Shown in pieces: positions 1 to 7,221 of a DNA stretch of 64,000 nt. The stretch spans positions 1,240,001 to 1,304,000 of the forward strand of contig CALODT010000001.1 in assembly GCA_942492205.1 (NCBI GenBank). Direction: 5' to 3'. Each line of letters starts with the position of its first letter. Within the stretch, counting starts at the first letter, position 1. Under the pieces are notes generated by a model that was given only the letters and a program-made list of their open reading frames with translations, ran no database searches and was not told the origin of the DNA. The DNA is from UBA1847 sp942492205. GTDB lineage: Bacteria > Pseudomonadota > Gammaproteobacteria > Steroidobacterales > Woeseiaceae. A program made the position numbers and the translations under genes.

Positions 1-444
1 GCAATGAAACATCCAAGCGCCAAGAAGGTACTGAAATACGACGTGGGCTGGAAATTCGATGACCTGGCGTCTATCGCTGAGCGATTTGAGGTACCGCTGG
101 AGGCACTTAAAGCTCAGATCGACGAGTACAACGGCTATGTGCGCGATGGCGAGGACAAGCAGTTTGGCAAATCAATGGAGAAGGCTGCCGGCAAGTTCAT
201 CGAGGCACCCTATGTGGTGGTCCGGCTATGGCCGAAAGTGCACTACTGCCAGGGAGGCGTTGAGGTCAATGTCAGTGCCGAGGTTATCGACTCGTCCAGT
301 GGCGAGGCGATCCCCGGGCTGTATGCCGCCGGCGAGGTGACGGGCGGTGTCCACGGGGTAAGCCGCCTCGGCAGCTGCTCGATTCCCGAATGCCTGGTCA
401 TGGGCATGACAGCGGCGAGAAGCGTAGCGGGAGGTGCAGCATGA
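1..444 (+). CDS. Fumarate-reductase/flavocytochrome c-like flavoprotein, C-terminal part
   Basis: The gene enters from the left edge; 147 codons are visible and the frame is open from base 1, so the start and the FAD-binding N-terminus are missing. The C-terminal motif IPGLYAAGEVTGGVHG followed by a glycine-rich RLGSCS segment is the FAD-binding C-terminal signature of the fumarate reductase/succinate dehydrogenase flavoprotein family, and HYCQGGVEVN upstream matches the substrate-domain strand of soluble fumarate reductases. The stop codon overlaps the ATG of a tetrahaem cytochrome by four bases, so the two are co-translated and the cytochrome is the likely electron donor, as in Shewanella-type flavocytochrome c where both are one chain. 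The substrate could be fumarate, urocanate or another enoate; the catalytic residues are outside the window. Confidence 0.85.
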   Translation, partial: AMKHPSAKKVLKYDVGWKFDDLASIAERFEVPLEALKAQIDEYNGYVRDGEDKQFGKSMEKAAGKFIEAPYVVVRLWPKVHYCQGGVEVNVSAEVIDSSSGEAIPGLYAAGEVTGGVHGVSRLGSCSIPECLVMGMTAARSVAGGAA

Positions 445-851
445 AGGTTGATGTGAGAAAACTCGGAATCCGAATCGCCTCCTACGGCGCGATCATCCTG
501 TCGGTCCTGCTGGTTGGTGCGATTGCAAATGGCGAGCTCAAGGACTACGACGGACTGGATGGACGTAGCTACCATGCGGAAATGCACGAGAAAGGAAAGT
601 GCAGGAGCTGCCACGGCGTCAAAGACCCAAAGGGCTATCCGGAAGACGGCGGCTGTTCGCGTTGCCACGACGTTGACGAACTCGTCGAGGCGACGATGCC
701 CAAGGCAGAGGAAGACCGCTGGCAGAATCCGCACGACAACCTTCACTACGGCACCGACGTACCGTGTGTCGAGTGCCACGGCGAGCATTCGAACAAGGCT
801 CCGCTGTGTGCCGACTGCCATAACTTCGACTACTCGAAACACGAGTATTGA
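441..851 (+). CDS. Tetrahaem cytochrome c, membrane-anchored or periplasmic
   Basis: This 136-residue protein has an N-terminal hydrophobic segment (about residues 9-30) serving as signal or anchor and four CXXCH haem sites: CRSCH (54-58), CSRCH (72-76), CVECH (109-113) and CADCH (123-127). Number and spacing fit the small tetrahaem cytochromes that feed periplasmic fumarate-reductase flavoproteins. The ATG at 441 was chosen over an in-frame ATG at 390 because it overlaps the stop of the upstream flavoprotein by four bases and gives a proper signal sequence. It likely carries electrons from a quinol oxidase or other cytochrome to the flavoprotein. Haem binding is certain from the motifs; the partner is inferred from context. 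Confidence 0.88.
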   Translation: MKVDVRKLGIRIASYGAIILSVLLVGAIANGELKDYDGLDGRSYHAEMHEKGKCRSCHGVKDPKGYPEDGGCSRCHDVDELVEATMPKAEEDRWQNPHDNLHYGTDVPCVECHGEHSNKAPLCADCHNFDYSKHEY

Positions 852-886
852 AACGGCATCGACTCCAGGCTGTCGCTTGCGGGAGC

Positions 887-926
887 AAAAAAACTCGGTC
901 ACCAGCGCACCGCGACGGTGCGCTGG
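887..926 (-). terminator. Hairpin terminator between convergent genes
   Basis: A perfect 11-bp stem (902-912 with 916-926, 3-base loop) lies between the tetrahaem cytochrome and the convergent CNNM gene. On the minus strand it is followed after eight bases by seven T residues (complement of 887-893), so it best terminates the minus-strand gene and may also act on the plus strand. Confidence 0.6.
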
Positions 927-1035
927 ATCGGGGAGCTGGGGCCGGTGAGGGCATAGCCGGGCGCATACTATTCAGGAACGACGCAAGTCCGACGCCCAGG
1001 AGCGTAGCGATAGCCCCCAGGTGAACTCTATGGCG

Positions 1036-2034
1036 TCAGATTCCTCGCAGCAGTCGGCCCAGCAGGTCGGCGCCCGTGATGACTTTCTTCACGTCGTCGG
1101 TCCACAGCAGCACAATGTCCTTGTCGATCGCGGCATCGCTGTCAACGTCGATGCCCTCTCTGAGTCGTTCAATGATGTGGCCGAGCGGGCTGCTGGCATC
1201 CGTGACGAGTATCGGCCGGTGGCAGTGTGAATAAGCATCGACAGTCGCAGTATCGGTCATGACGGCGCGCAGGTAAGCGTCCGCATCGAGCACGAGTTGC
1301 GGCTTGCCGTCCTGGTCAATCAGGATGACCCACTTCCGGCCTGATGCATTGATGGCAACGACAAACGGATCAGTTGGCGCGGCAACCTCGGGTATTTGGG
1401 GCAGGTCGACCTTCGTCGGCAAAGTCACGATGCTGCCAGGGTCGACAATCTCACCCTCTTCGGAAATGGGCACATCGTCAATGTCGAGAAAATTGAGCGC
1501 GCCGCGACCCTCAATGAAATCGATTTCTGCGCCATCCGATTCGATGTGTTTCTCGATCACACCTTTCAGCTGCCGTTCCCGCATGAAAAGAATCTGCTCT
1601 TCGCCGATAAGTCGATCCAGCATCCAGGCGCTCGGGCCCGCGACCGGGTAGAGCAGGCGCTGGTAAAAGCGCATTACCGGTGCGAGCAGCGACGCCATGC
1701 GCATGGCATGCCGGGAGAAATAGGCCTGCGGAATAATCTCGCCGGCAAAAGTGATGAGAAACGTGGAAAACACGAAGGCAGCGGCGCCCAGCATGACCGA
1801 ATTCGAAAGCAGCGTCAGCAGTACATTAATCGCGACATTGCCCCACAGGATCGTGGTCAGCAGCCGGTTCGAATCCCGGCGCAAGGTGAGAATCTTGGCC
1901 GCTGCCGCGTTGCCGGCGCCAGCCTCTGCCTCAAGCCGGAGGCGACTAAGGCTGAAGAAGGCGAGGTTGAGCCCGGAAAACATGGCGGAGTGCGCCAGGC
2001 AGACGAAAATACCAATCCAGATGACAGATTCCAT
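1036..2034 (-). CDS. CNNM (DUF21) transmembrane domain protein, short form
   Basis: The 332-residue product begins with the CNNM/DUF21 membrane domain (residues about 1-150): hydrophobic helices, a FSGLNLAFFSLSRLRLEAEA helix and the conserved FAGEIIPQAYF segment. The rest (about 200-332) is a weak CBS-pair-like region. The C-terminal CorC/HlyC domain found in the paralogue at 4358-5587 is absent, so this is the short form of the family. Members are linked to divalent-cation (Mg/Co) handling or membrane homeostasis, but the function here is inferred from family only. Start ATG at 2034. It is convergent with the cytochrome operon and stands alone. Confidence 0.8.
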   Translation of the reverse strand: MESVIWIGIFVCLAHSAMFSGLNLAFFSLSRLRLEAEAGAGNAAAAKILTLRRDSNRLLTTILWGNVAINVLLTLLSNSVMLGAAAFVFSTFLITFAGEIIPQAYFSRHAMRMASLLAPVMRFYQRLLYPVAGPSAWMLDRLIGEEQILFMRERQLKGVIEKHIESDGAEIDFIEGRGALNFLDIDDVPISEEGEIVDPGSIVTLPTKVDLPQIPEVAAPTDPFVVAINASGRKWVILIDQDGKPQLVLDADAYLRAVMTDTATVDAYSHCHRPILVTDASSPLGHIIERLREGIDVDSDAAIDKDIVLLWTDDVKKVITGADLLGRLLRGI

Positions 2035-2587
2035 GGCTAAACCGCAATGACGACATGAACGTCTGATTCTACACGTGGGCGTGGCTTCGACTACGACGGA
2101 TGACGTAATAGCCTAGGCACGAATTAATGACAGTTGCAGTCCCGGTGGCCGACATGATCGTTGCGCGACTTGTCAGCATCGCAGCCGAGCAGCGCAATGG
2201 CCGTTTAGCGACGATAACAGCAGGCTGGAAGAAGAGCAGGACGACATCGACGACCTCAGAGAGTTTGGTGCCCGGCCGCTCAAGGACTTTTGCCTGCATG
2301 GGTGAGCCGAAGGGGCGTTCAATGCGGACGGCAATATCGTTGCGGCCTGTTGCGCTTTACAGAAAAGACCCAAGCGGCAGCAACACCCTTATCGACTGCG
2401 ACTGAGATCTGCGGGTGTCGTCCAATGGTAGAACATCAGCTTGCCAATTGGAGTCGCTGAGATGGGCACTTGTATAACCGCCTGATTTTCGTGGTCTTCT
2501 GACCACCGGTTTCAAGGAGTTATTTCACCCCAATGTAACCGACCGATTCCAGCGGGCTTTCTGAATAGCCTTAGTTCTACTCTCACG
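2035..2587. other. Intergenic region with a tRNA-Gly remnant
   Basis: No convincing gene is seen. A stretch open on the plus strand (about 2113-2293) encodes an acidic, protein-like segment but has no start codon and may be decayed coding DNA. The truncated tRNA-Gly copy starts at 2411. A small perfect hairpin (2491-2496 with 2501-2506) follows it, near the 3' end of the GNAT-like gene. Confidence 0.5.
2411..2453 (+). pseudogene. Truncated tRNA-Gly (5' half)
   Basis: Bases 2411-2453 match the first 43 bases of the intact tRNA-Gly at 4015 at 36 positions, including acceptor 5' strand, D arm and anticodon loop. The loop would read GCC, but the 3' side of the anticodon stem no longer pairs, and no T arm or 3' acceptor strand follows. 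It cannot fold as a tRNA. It may be a duplication remnant or one boundary of an inserted segment. Confidence 0.75.
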
Positions 2588-3535
2588 TCACTCGGGTTGG
2601 TCTGCTCTCGGCGAGCACTCGTCCGGGATCGCCGGCTTGCGCAGGGTGAGGCACGGATCCTCTCTCATCTTCCAGGCCGCTTTCCACTGCATGCCGGTCA
2701 TGAAGCTGATCTCATCGACGCGTAACCGACAGGCCTCCTGGATGACCTCGACATTGAGCAGCTTGCCAAGATTATTGTACTCGTTGTTGCTGGCGCCATA
2801 GAGTACGACCATCTTGTTGCCGTGGAGCAAGGAAAGTGAGACCGCTTGCCTGGTTCCCTCGATCTCGATCGTGAGGGTTTTGAGACGCCCGCTTCGATGC
2901 AGTTCGCCGATCACACGGCGAGCCTCACGTGCGTTATCTTCGCTCGCGTAATCGGATTCCGCGCCAAAATTGCGGTTGACGAGTTCGATGAACAGATCGA
3001 TCTCGTCGCTATTGCTCCAGTGCAGGACAGGCTCTCGCTTGCGGATGTTTCTCAGGTCGTATAGGAACTTCTGTTTCTTGTCGTGTGAAAAGACTTCGAG
3101 GTGGTTGGCAAAGTCATAACCGATATCCGCCGGGACCAAGAAATAGCGCACCGCCGGCTCGACGAAACTGGGTGCGAACTGTGGGTGAACCTGCAGCAGT
3201 TCGCTGACCCACTGCTGCTTCAGATCGAACATCACCGTCGGTTCCGGCAGCTGCTCGAAGAACTCGGGAAAATCTTCCAGCTGTAGCCACAAGATACGGC
3301 TGTCCGGATAGCTACCAGCCATCAGCGTGTAACGCTCCTGAGTAGAATCGAAGACGAGCGGTACGAGGCCATCCATTTGCCCGTCGCCTGTTTCGTGCAC
3401 AAGAAAGTTGAGGCGATGCTTGTCCTCGTCGTGAAAAGCGAACATCAGGCCCCAGTCATCCCAGGCATCCCGTCCTGGCGAAAACCTCTCCCAGAGAACC
3501 TGGCATTCCTGAAGCCTATTCTCAATGCGGATCAT
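2588..3535 (-). CDS. GNAT-like (FemAB/CelD-type) acyltransferase family protein
   Basis: A 315-residue soluble protein. The C-terminal half (about 150-300) has the layout of the Acetyltransf_6/FemAB-like GNAT fold: a basic segment KKQKFLYDLRNIRKRE, a helix beginning IDLFIELVNRNFG, then strands around LKTLTIEIEGTRQAVSLSLL and VVLYGASNNEYNNLGKLLNV, and a final EISFMTGMQWKAAWK segment. Such proteins transfer acyl or aminoacyl groups to polysaccharide, peptidoglycan or peptide substrates; the substrate here is unknown. ATG at 3535 was chosen over an upstream in-frame ATG (3640) because the latter would overlap the small gene at 3570-3707 that ends 34 bases before. The two are probably co-transcribed. 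They lie between a tRNA-Gly remnant and an intact tRNA-Gly. Confidence 0.65.
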   Translation of the reverse strand: MIRIENRLQECQVLWERFSPGRDAWDDWGLMFAFHDEDKHRLNFLVHETGDGQMDGLVPLVFDSTQERYTLMAGSYPDSRILWLQLEDFPEFFEQLPEPTVMFDLKQQWVSELLQVHPQFAPSFVEPAVRYFLVPADIGYDFANHLEVFSHDKKQKFLYDLRNIRKREPVLHWSNSDEIDLFIELVNRNFGAESDYASEDNAREARRVIGELHRSGRLKTLTIEIEGTRQAVSLSLLHGNKMVVLYGASNNEYNNLGKLLNVEVIQEACRLRVDEISFMTGMQWKAAWKMREDPCLTLRKPAIPDECSPRADQPE

Positions 3536-3569
3536 GCAATGATCCCGTTGTTCCATTCGTGAACGAACT

Positions 3570-3707
3570 TTACTCCATCGACAAATCGCGGTCGAGCAAT
3601 GTAGCTTGTACACTGTGTACCCGGTCGTCAACTGCTTCATCGAGCGTGATAATGGTACGCTCGAACAACGCCTGGGCCACTTCCGGACTGCGTCTTAAGT
3701 TACTCAT
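3570..3707 (-). CDS. Small 45-residue protein upstream of the GNAT-like gene
   Basis: An ORF of 45 codons starts at an ATG (complement of 3705-3707) preceded by a perfect AGGAGG (complement of 3715-3720) at good spacing, the strongest ribosome site in this part of the window. The product, beginning MSNLRRSPEVAQALFERTII and ending LLDRDLSME, is soluble, charged and likely helical, with no signal peptide, cysteine or known domain. It ends 34 bases before the GNAT-like gene on the same strand. It could be a partner protein, a carrier or a peptide substrate of the transferase; only the strong ribosome site and the gene order support it. Confidence 0.55.
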   Translation of the reverse strand: MSNLRRSPEVAQALFERTIITLDEAVDDRVHSVQATLLDRDLSME

Positions 3708-4014
3708 GGCGCTTCCTCCTGTTCCCGGATCATGGCACGGAAGTGTCTACCAGACCTGGGTTACTCCACTTGCCTTATCCTGGTGAACGTGGAATCCGGG
3801 ACGCGTCACTCCAGATCCGATTAAGGCAGCGACAGGGGCTATAAATCCATGGCCAGGGGCAATATTGCTGGCTTGACGGTTCGACCGAATTGAGCGGATC
3901 CCAATTCACGGCAGATCACCAATCTCTTCTCCAATCGTCTCAGAATCGCTTAGAATCGGATTACAATTACTTTTATGCTCACCGGGCTGCAAGTGAGAGC
4001 TAACTTCTTGATTT
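3708..4014. other. Intergenic region upstream of the small ORF and of tRNA-Gly
   Basis: This 307-base stretch holds the ribosome site of the small minus-strand gene and must hold its promoter and that of tRNA-Gly. An A/T-rich part (about 3950-4012) precedes the tRNA. No clear -35/-10 pair or coding region is seen. Confidence 0.4.
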
Positions 4015-4088
4015 GCGGGTGTAGTTCAACGGTAGAACATCAGCTTCCCAAGCTGAGAATGAGGGTTCGATTCCCTTCACCCGCTCCA
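4015..4088 (+). tRNA. tRNA-Gly (anticodon CCC)
   Basis: A complete 74-base cloverleaf: acceptor strands GCGGGTG/CACCCGC with discriminator T and encoded CCA (4086-4088), D arm GTTCAACGGTAGAAC, anticodon stem TCAGC/GCTGA with loop TTCCCAA (anticodon CCC), and T arm GAGGGTTCGATTCCCTT. It decodes GGG. The first 43 bases are echoed by a truncated copy at 2411. Confidence 0.97.
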
Positions 4089-4357
4089 CGGCCCTTGCAG
4101 CGCATCGCTGCATAGAGGTGCGTGCGAGTTCGGCGGGACCCTGTTGCTGCGGCGCGCGTCAATCGATGCACTGCGACCTGGTTCAGTTTTTCTCTAAATG
4201 CCCTGTATTCCATGTTGCAGCTTTGAGGCGCGGCATTTAGAAAAGCATGCCTTTGTATTGGTCGCTTTGGAGCTGCTTGCAAGGACTGACGCCGGGCGAC
4301 GGCAGGGTATCGGGCTCTCCAGCTGAGCGGAAAACTCGATGCGCTGCGCCCGCGTCA

Positions 4358-5587
4358 CTACAACCTTGAGATACGCAATACCCTGGCGCGACGTCGATCG
4401 GCGCCCAGCACCTCGATCCGGTAGCCCTTCCATTCAATCGAATCGCCAACGGCCGGAATACGCTCCAGCGTCTCGCTTATCAGGCCGCCTATCGTCGATA
4501 CGTCGCCGTGCGGCTGCCAATTAATCTCGAGTCTGTCCGATAGCTTGCGGAGATCGACCCGGCCCCGGACGAGCAGTGTGCCATCGGGTTCTTCGCGAAA
4601 GTCATCCGCCGGCAAATCAGTCTCATCAAGGATGTCGCCGACGATTTCCTCCAGCACATCCTCAAGCGTCGCAATACCCTCGACGGTGCCGTACTCGTCG
4701 ACAACGATAGCCAGGTGGCGTTTGCTTTCCTGGTAGGTGTGCAACAGCTGAGGCAGAGGGACGCTATCCGGCACTACCAGTGCTTCTTTGCAAATAGTGT
4801 CCCAGTCGATCTGATCGTCGTCATGCTGCAAAAGCCAGTACAACAGGTCCTTGGCGAGGACGATGCCGGAAGCGTCGGACAGATGCTCTGTCGGCGAGAA
4901 CGGGAATCGGCTGTGACCGGATTCCCTGACAAGCCCCAGAGCTTGCGCGCGATTCATCGTTGCCGACAGAAAGCGCACGTTGTCGCGCGGCAGCATCACA
5001 TCGCGGGCATCGAGGTGGCGCAGTTGCGTTGCACCGACGATGATGTCTGCCGTCTGGCTGCCAACAGCCCCCGCACTGCGGCCTAGAACGGCCAGCAGCC
5101 GAAGCTCTTCGGCTGACGTCACGGGGACTTCAACGTTGCCCCGTATCGACCGGGAGATCTTCTCGCTGACTATAACGAGAGGCCGCAGCAAGACGGTCAG
5201 CCACCTGATGCCGTGAGCGACAGGTACGGCGAGTCGTGACGCATGTGTAATGCCAACTGTTTTGGGGATGATTTCCGTAAACAGCAGGACAGCGAGCGTG
5301 AAGATCAGCGAAAAGATCCACAGCGTGTTCACGTTAAACACATTGGAATAACTTGCGCCGGCAACGGCGGCGCCGATGGTATGCGCGGCCGTGTTCAGTA
5401 TCAGGATCGCGGCAATGGGTACGTCCATGTTCTCCTTGAAGTCTGCCAGCAATCGGGCAGAGCGTTTCCTCTTCTGACCAAGAACCGCGATTTGTGAGCG
5501 CGTCAGTGAGAGTAGAACCGATTCGAAAATCGAGCACAGGAACGAAATAACCAGCACGACGCTTACAGCGGTGACAAAAAGCAGCAT
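4358..5587 (-). CDS. CorC/HlyC-family membrane protein (CNNM-CBS-CorC)
   Basis: The 409-residue protein has the full family architecture. The CNNM/DUF21 domain (about 1-190) has four hydrophobic helices and the conserved FTEIIPKTVG segment. A CBS pair (about 200-320) includes SGHSRFPF and the HLAIVVDEYGTVEGI-ATLEDVLEEIVGDI signature. A C-terminal CorC_HlyC domain (about 330-409) begins DGTLLVRGRVDLRKLSD. Proteins of this kind are tied to magnesium/cobalt efflux; the hemolysin name is historical. It is the long paralogue of the protein at 1036-2034. Start ATG at 5587. It stands alone, reading away from the cytochrome lipoprotein gene. Confidence 0.88.
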   Translation of the reverse strand: MLLFVTAVSVVLVISFLCSIFESVLLSLTRSQIAVLGQKRKRSARLLADFKENMDVPIAAILILNTAAHTIGAAVAGASYSNVFNVNTLWIFSLIFTLAVLLFTEIIPKTVGITHASRLAVPVAHGIRWLTVLLRPLVIVSEKISRSIRGNVEVPVTSAEELRLLAVLGRSAGAVGSQTADIIVGATQLRHLDARDVMLPRDNVRFLSATMNRAQALGLVRESGHSRFPFSPTEHLSDASGIVLAKDLLYWLLQHDDDQIDWDTICKEALVVPDSVPLPQLLHTYQESKRHLAIVVDEYGTVEGIATLEDVLEEIVGDILDETDLPADDFREEPDGTLLVRGRVDLRKLSDRLEINWQPHGDVSTIGGLISETLERIPAVGDSIEWKGYRIEVLGADRRRARVLRISRL

Positions 5588-5805
5588 GTTGCCTCCCCGG
5601 GAGATGAACCATCATTCTAACCCGCGAAAGCCGTCGCATCGCGCTGCCGGGGGACGGAGTCGGGCCGTACTGCCCGCCGCCAGCCAGTGCGTTCACGGAG
5701 TAGCAGCTAGTGGCTGCATCATCGATCGGCTGTCATCACGGCGAGGAACTCTGTCCCCTGCGTCCGAGTCGATATATTATGGGCCAAACACAGTGGGGTG
5801 ATGGC

Positions 5806-6411
5806 ATGAAGCGCACGTTTTTCTTCGTCCTGGCGGCTTTCTGCACGGCGTGTGCGACAGAGGTGCCAAATGACCTGCTGGACGATTACGAAGAAGTCGA
5901 TGCGACCACCATCCTGGATGCGCCAAGCGCCAGACCCGGCAAATTCGCGCCCCACAACCGCGATCTTGTCGAACGAGGGGAGTACCTGGTCGAGCTGCTG
6001 GGCTGCGGCTCCTGTCATACGGACGGCGCGCTTGTCGGCGATCCTGATTTTGGCAAATCACTCGGCGGCTCCAGTATCGGCATTGCCTACACCAATCCGC
6101 TCGGCGAGAAGAATCCCGGCATCATCTATCCGTCCAATATAACGCCCGATACGGACACCGGTATCGGTAGCTGGACGGACGCGCAGATTGCCAACGCAAT
6201 TCGGGCGGGCATCGGCCGACACGGCAGCCGCCGCCTGGCCTCCATGCCGTGGCGCGGTTACGCCCGTATTTCCGACGACGATGTTACGGCAATCGTGGGC
6301 TACCTGAGGAGCATCGCGCCGGTCGATCACCAGGTGCCGGATGAGGTCGAGCCGGGACGGCGAGCGAGCCATCCTTTCGTCTACTTTGGTGTCTACCGCA
6401 GCAAGGACTAG
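5806..6411 (+). CDS. Monohaem c-type cytochrome lipoprotein
   Basis: A 201-residue exported protein. The N-terminus MKRTFFFVLAAFCTAC is a lipoprotein signal peptide with lipobox FCTAC, so the mature protein is anchored by lipid on its cysteine. One haem site CGSCH occurs in RGEYLVELLGCGSCHTDGA, typical of cytochrome c domains in dehydrogenase-linked cytochromes, and a later MPWRGYARISDDDV segment supplies the likely axial methionine. The ATG at 5806 was preferred over an upstream in-frame ATG (5710) because it alone starts a signal peptide. No dehydrogenase lies beside it, so its partner is unknown. Confidence 0.85.
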   Translation: MKRTFFFVLAAFCTACATEVPNDLLDDYEEVDATTILDAPSARPGKFAPHNRDLVERGEYLVELLGCGSCHTDGALVGDPDFGKSLGGSSIGIAYTNPLGEKNPGIIYPSNITPDTDTGIGSWTDAQIANAIRAGIGRHGSRRLASMPWRGYARISDDDVTAIVGYLRSIAPVDHQVPDEVEPGRRASHPFVYFGVYRSKD

Positions 6412-6560
6412 CAGACTGGCGGGGCGACATAAGTCGCGGCGATTGCTTTCGATAGTGTGAACCCGGTTCCTTTACGTCTATCGCGAGGTCTGAAATAGTC
6501 CACCCTGAGGCTGCGAGCACGCAGCGATAACGACTACGACACTTTGAAGAGGATCAGACT

Positions 6561-7136
6561 ATGGTCAATGCAATTCGAGATTCGCTGGTAACTCTCGGCG
6601 CGGTCTGCGTCGCCTTTTTTCTGCCGTCCGTGGCTCTGGCAGCCGGCGGTTTCTATATTGGCGGCAGCGCCGGCGGTGCCACGGTCGAGTCCGACCTCAA
6701 TGGGATTTCCATTCCAGGCCTGCCATCCAGTATTGATGAAGACGACACCGCGTTGAAACTGTTCGGCGGCTACAAATTTGAACTTCCTGTTATCAGTGTC
6801 GGTATCGAGGGTGGTTACGTCGATCTCGGTGAGCCGGACATCGATGTGCTGGGCGACCCGCTGAAATTCGATGTCACCGGCATCAACCTGTGGGGTGTTG
6901 CCTCGATCGACCTCGGATTATTCGATGTCTTCGGCAAGCTCGGCTACATCGCGTGGGACGTCGAGGCAGACTACCTCGGAGCCAGCGAGAGTGAAGATGG
7001 CTCTGACCTTGGTTACGGACTGGGTGCGGCCTTTGAACTCGGTCCGCTACATATACGCGGCGAGTATGAAATGTATGACCTGGATGACGCGGACGTGTCC
7101 ATGCTGTCGCTGGGCGTTGCCTACTTCTTTAACTAG
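6561..7136 (+). CDS. Outer-membrane beta-barrel protein (OmpA/opacity-like)
   Basis: This 191-residue protein has a signal peptide (about 1-28, ending SVALAAGG) followed by alternating strands such as GGFYIGGSAGGATVE, LKLFGGYKFELPVISVGIEG and LHIRGEYEMYDLDD, ending in the aromatic strand MLSLGVAYFFN. Length and strand pattern fit an eight-stranded barrel. The loops are rich in Asp, Glu and Gly. The ATG follows AGAGGATCAG. A strong hairpin terminator follows at 7168. No enzymatic motif is visible; a structural or minor transport role is possible. Confidence 0.78.
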   Translation: MVNAIRDSLVTLGAVCVAFFLPSVALAAGGFYIGGSAGGATVESDLNGISIPGLPSSIDEDDTALKLFGGYKFELPVISVGIEGGYVDLGEPDIDVLGDPLKFDVTGINLWGVASIDLGLFDVFGKLGYIAWDVEADYLGASESEDGSDLGYGLGAAFELGPLHIRGEYEMYDLDDADVSMLSLGVAYFFN

Positions 7137-7167
7137 GAAGTAAGGCGTCCACCAGGCGCCAGAACAT

Positions 7168-7203
7168 GAACGGCGGTCATGGCGCAGACCATGACCGCCG
7201 TTC
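7168..7203. terminator. Bidirectional hairpin between convergent genes
   Basis: A perfect 15-bp inverted repeat (7168-7182 with 7189-7203, 6-base loop) lies between the barrel gene and the convergent S9 peptidase gene. There is no long T tract on either side, but position and strength suggest it ends both transcripts. Confidence 0.65.
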
Positions 7204-7221
7204 ATTCGTCTCTGCAAGAAG

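Noticed and set aside
2127..2405. Plus-strand ORF of 92 codons before the tRNA-Gly remnant
   Set aside because: Composition is not protein-like and no ribosome site is seen; an overlapping frame looks more like decayed coding DNA but has no start.
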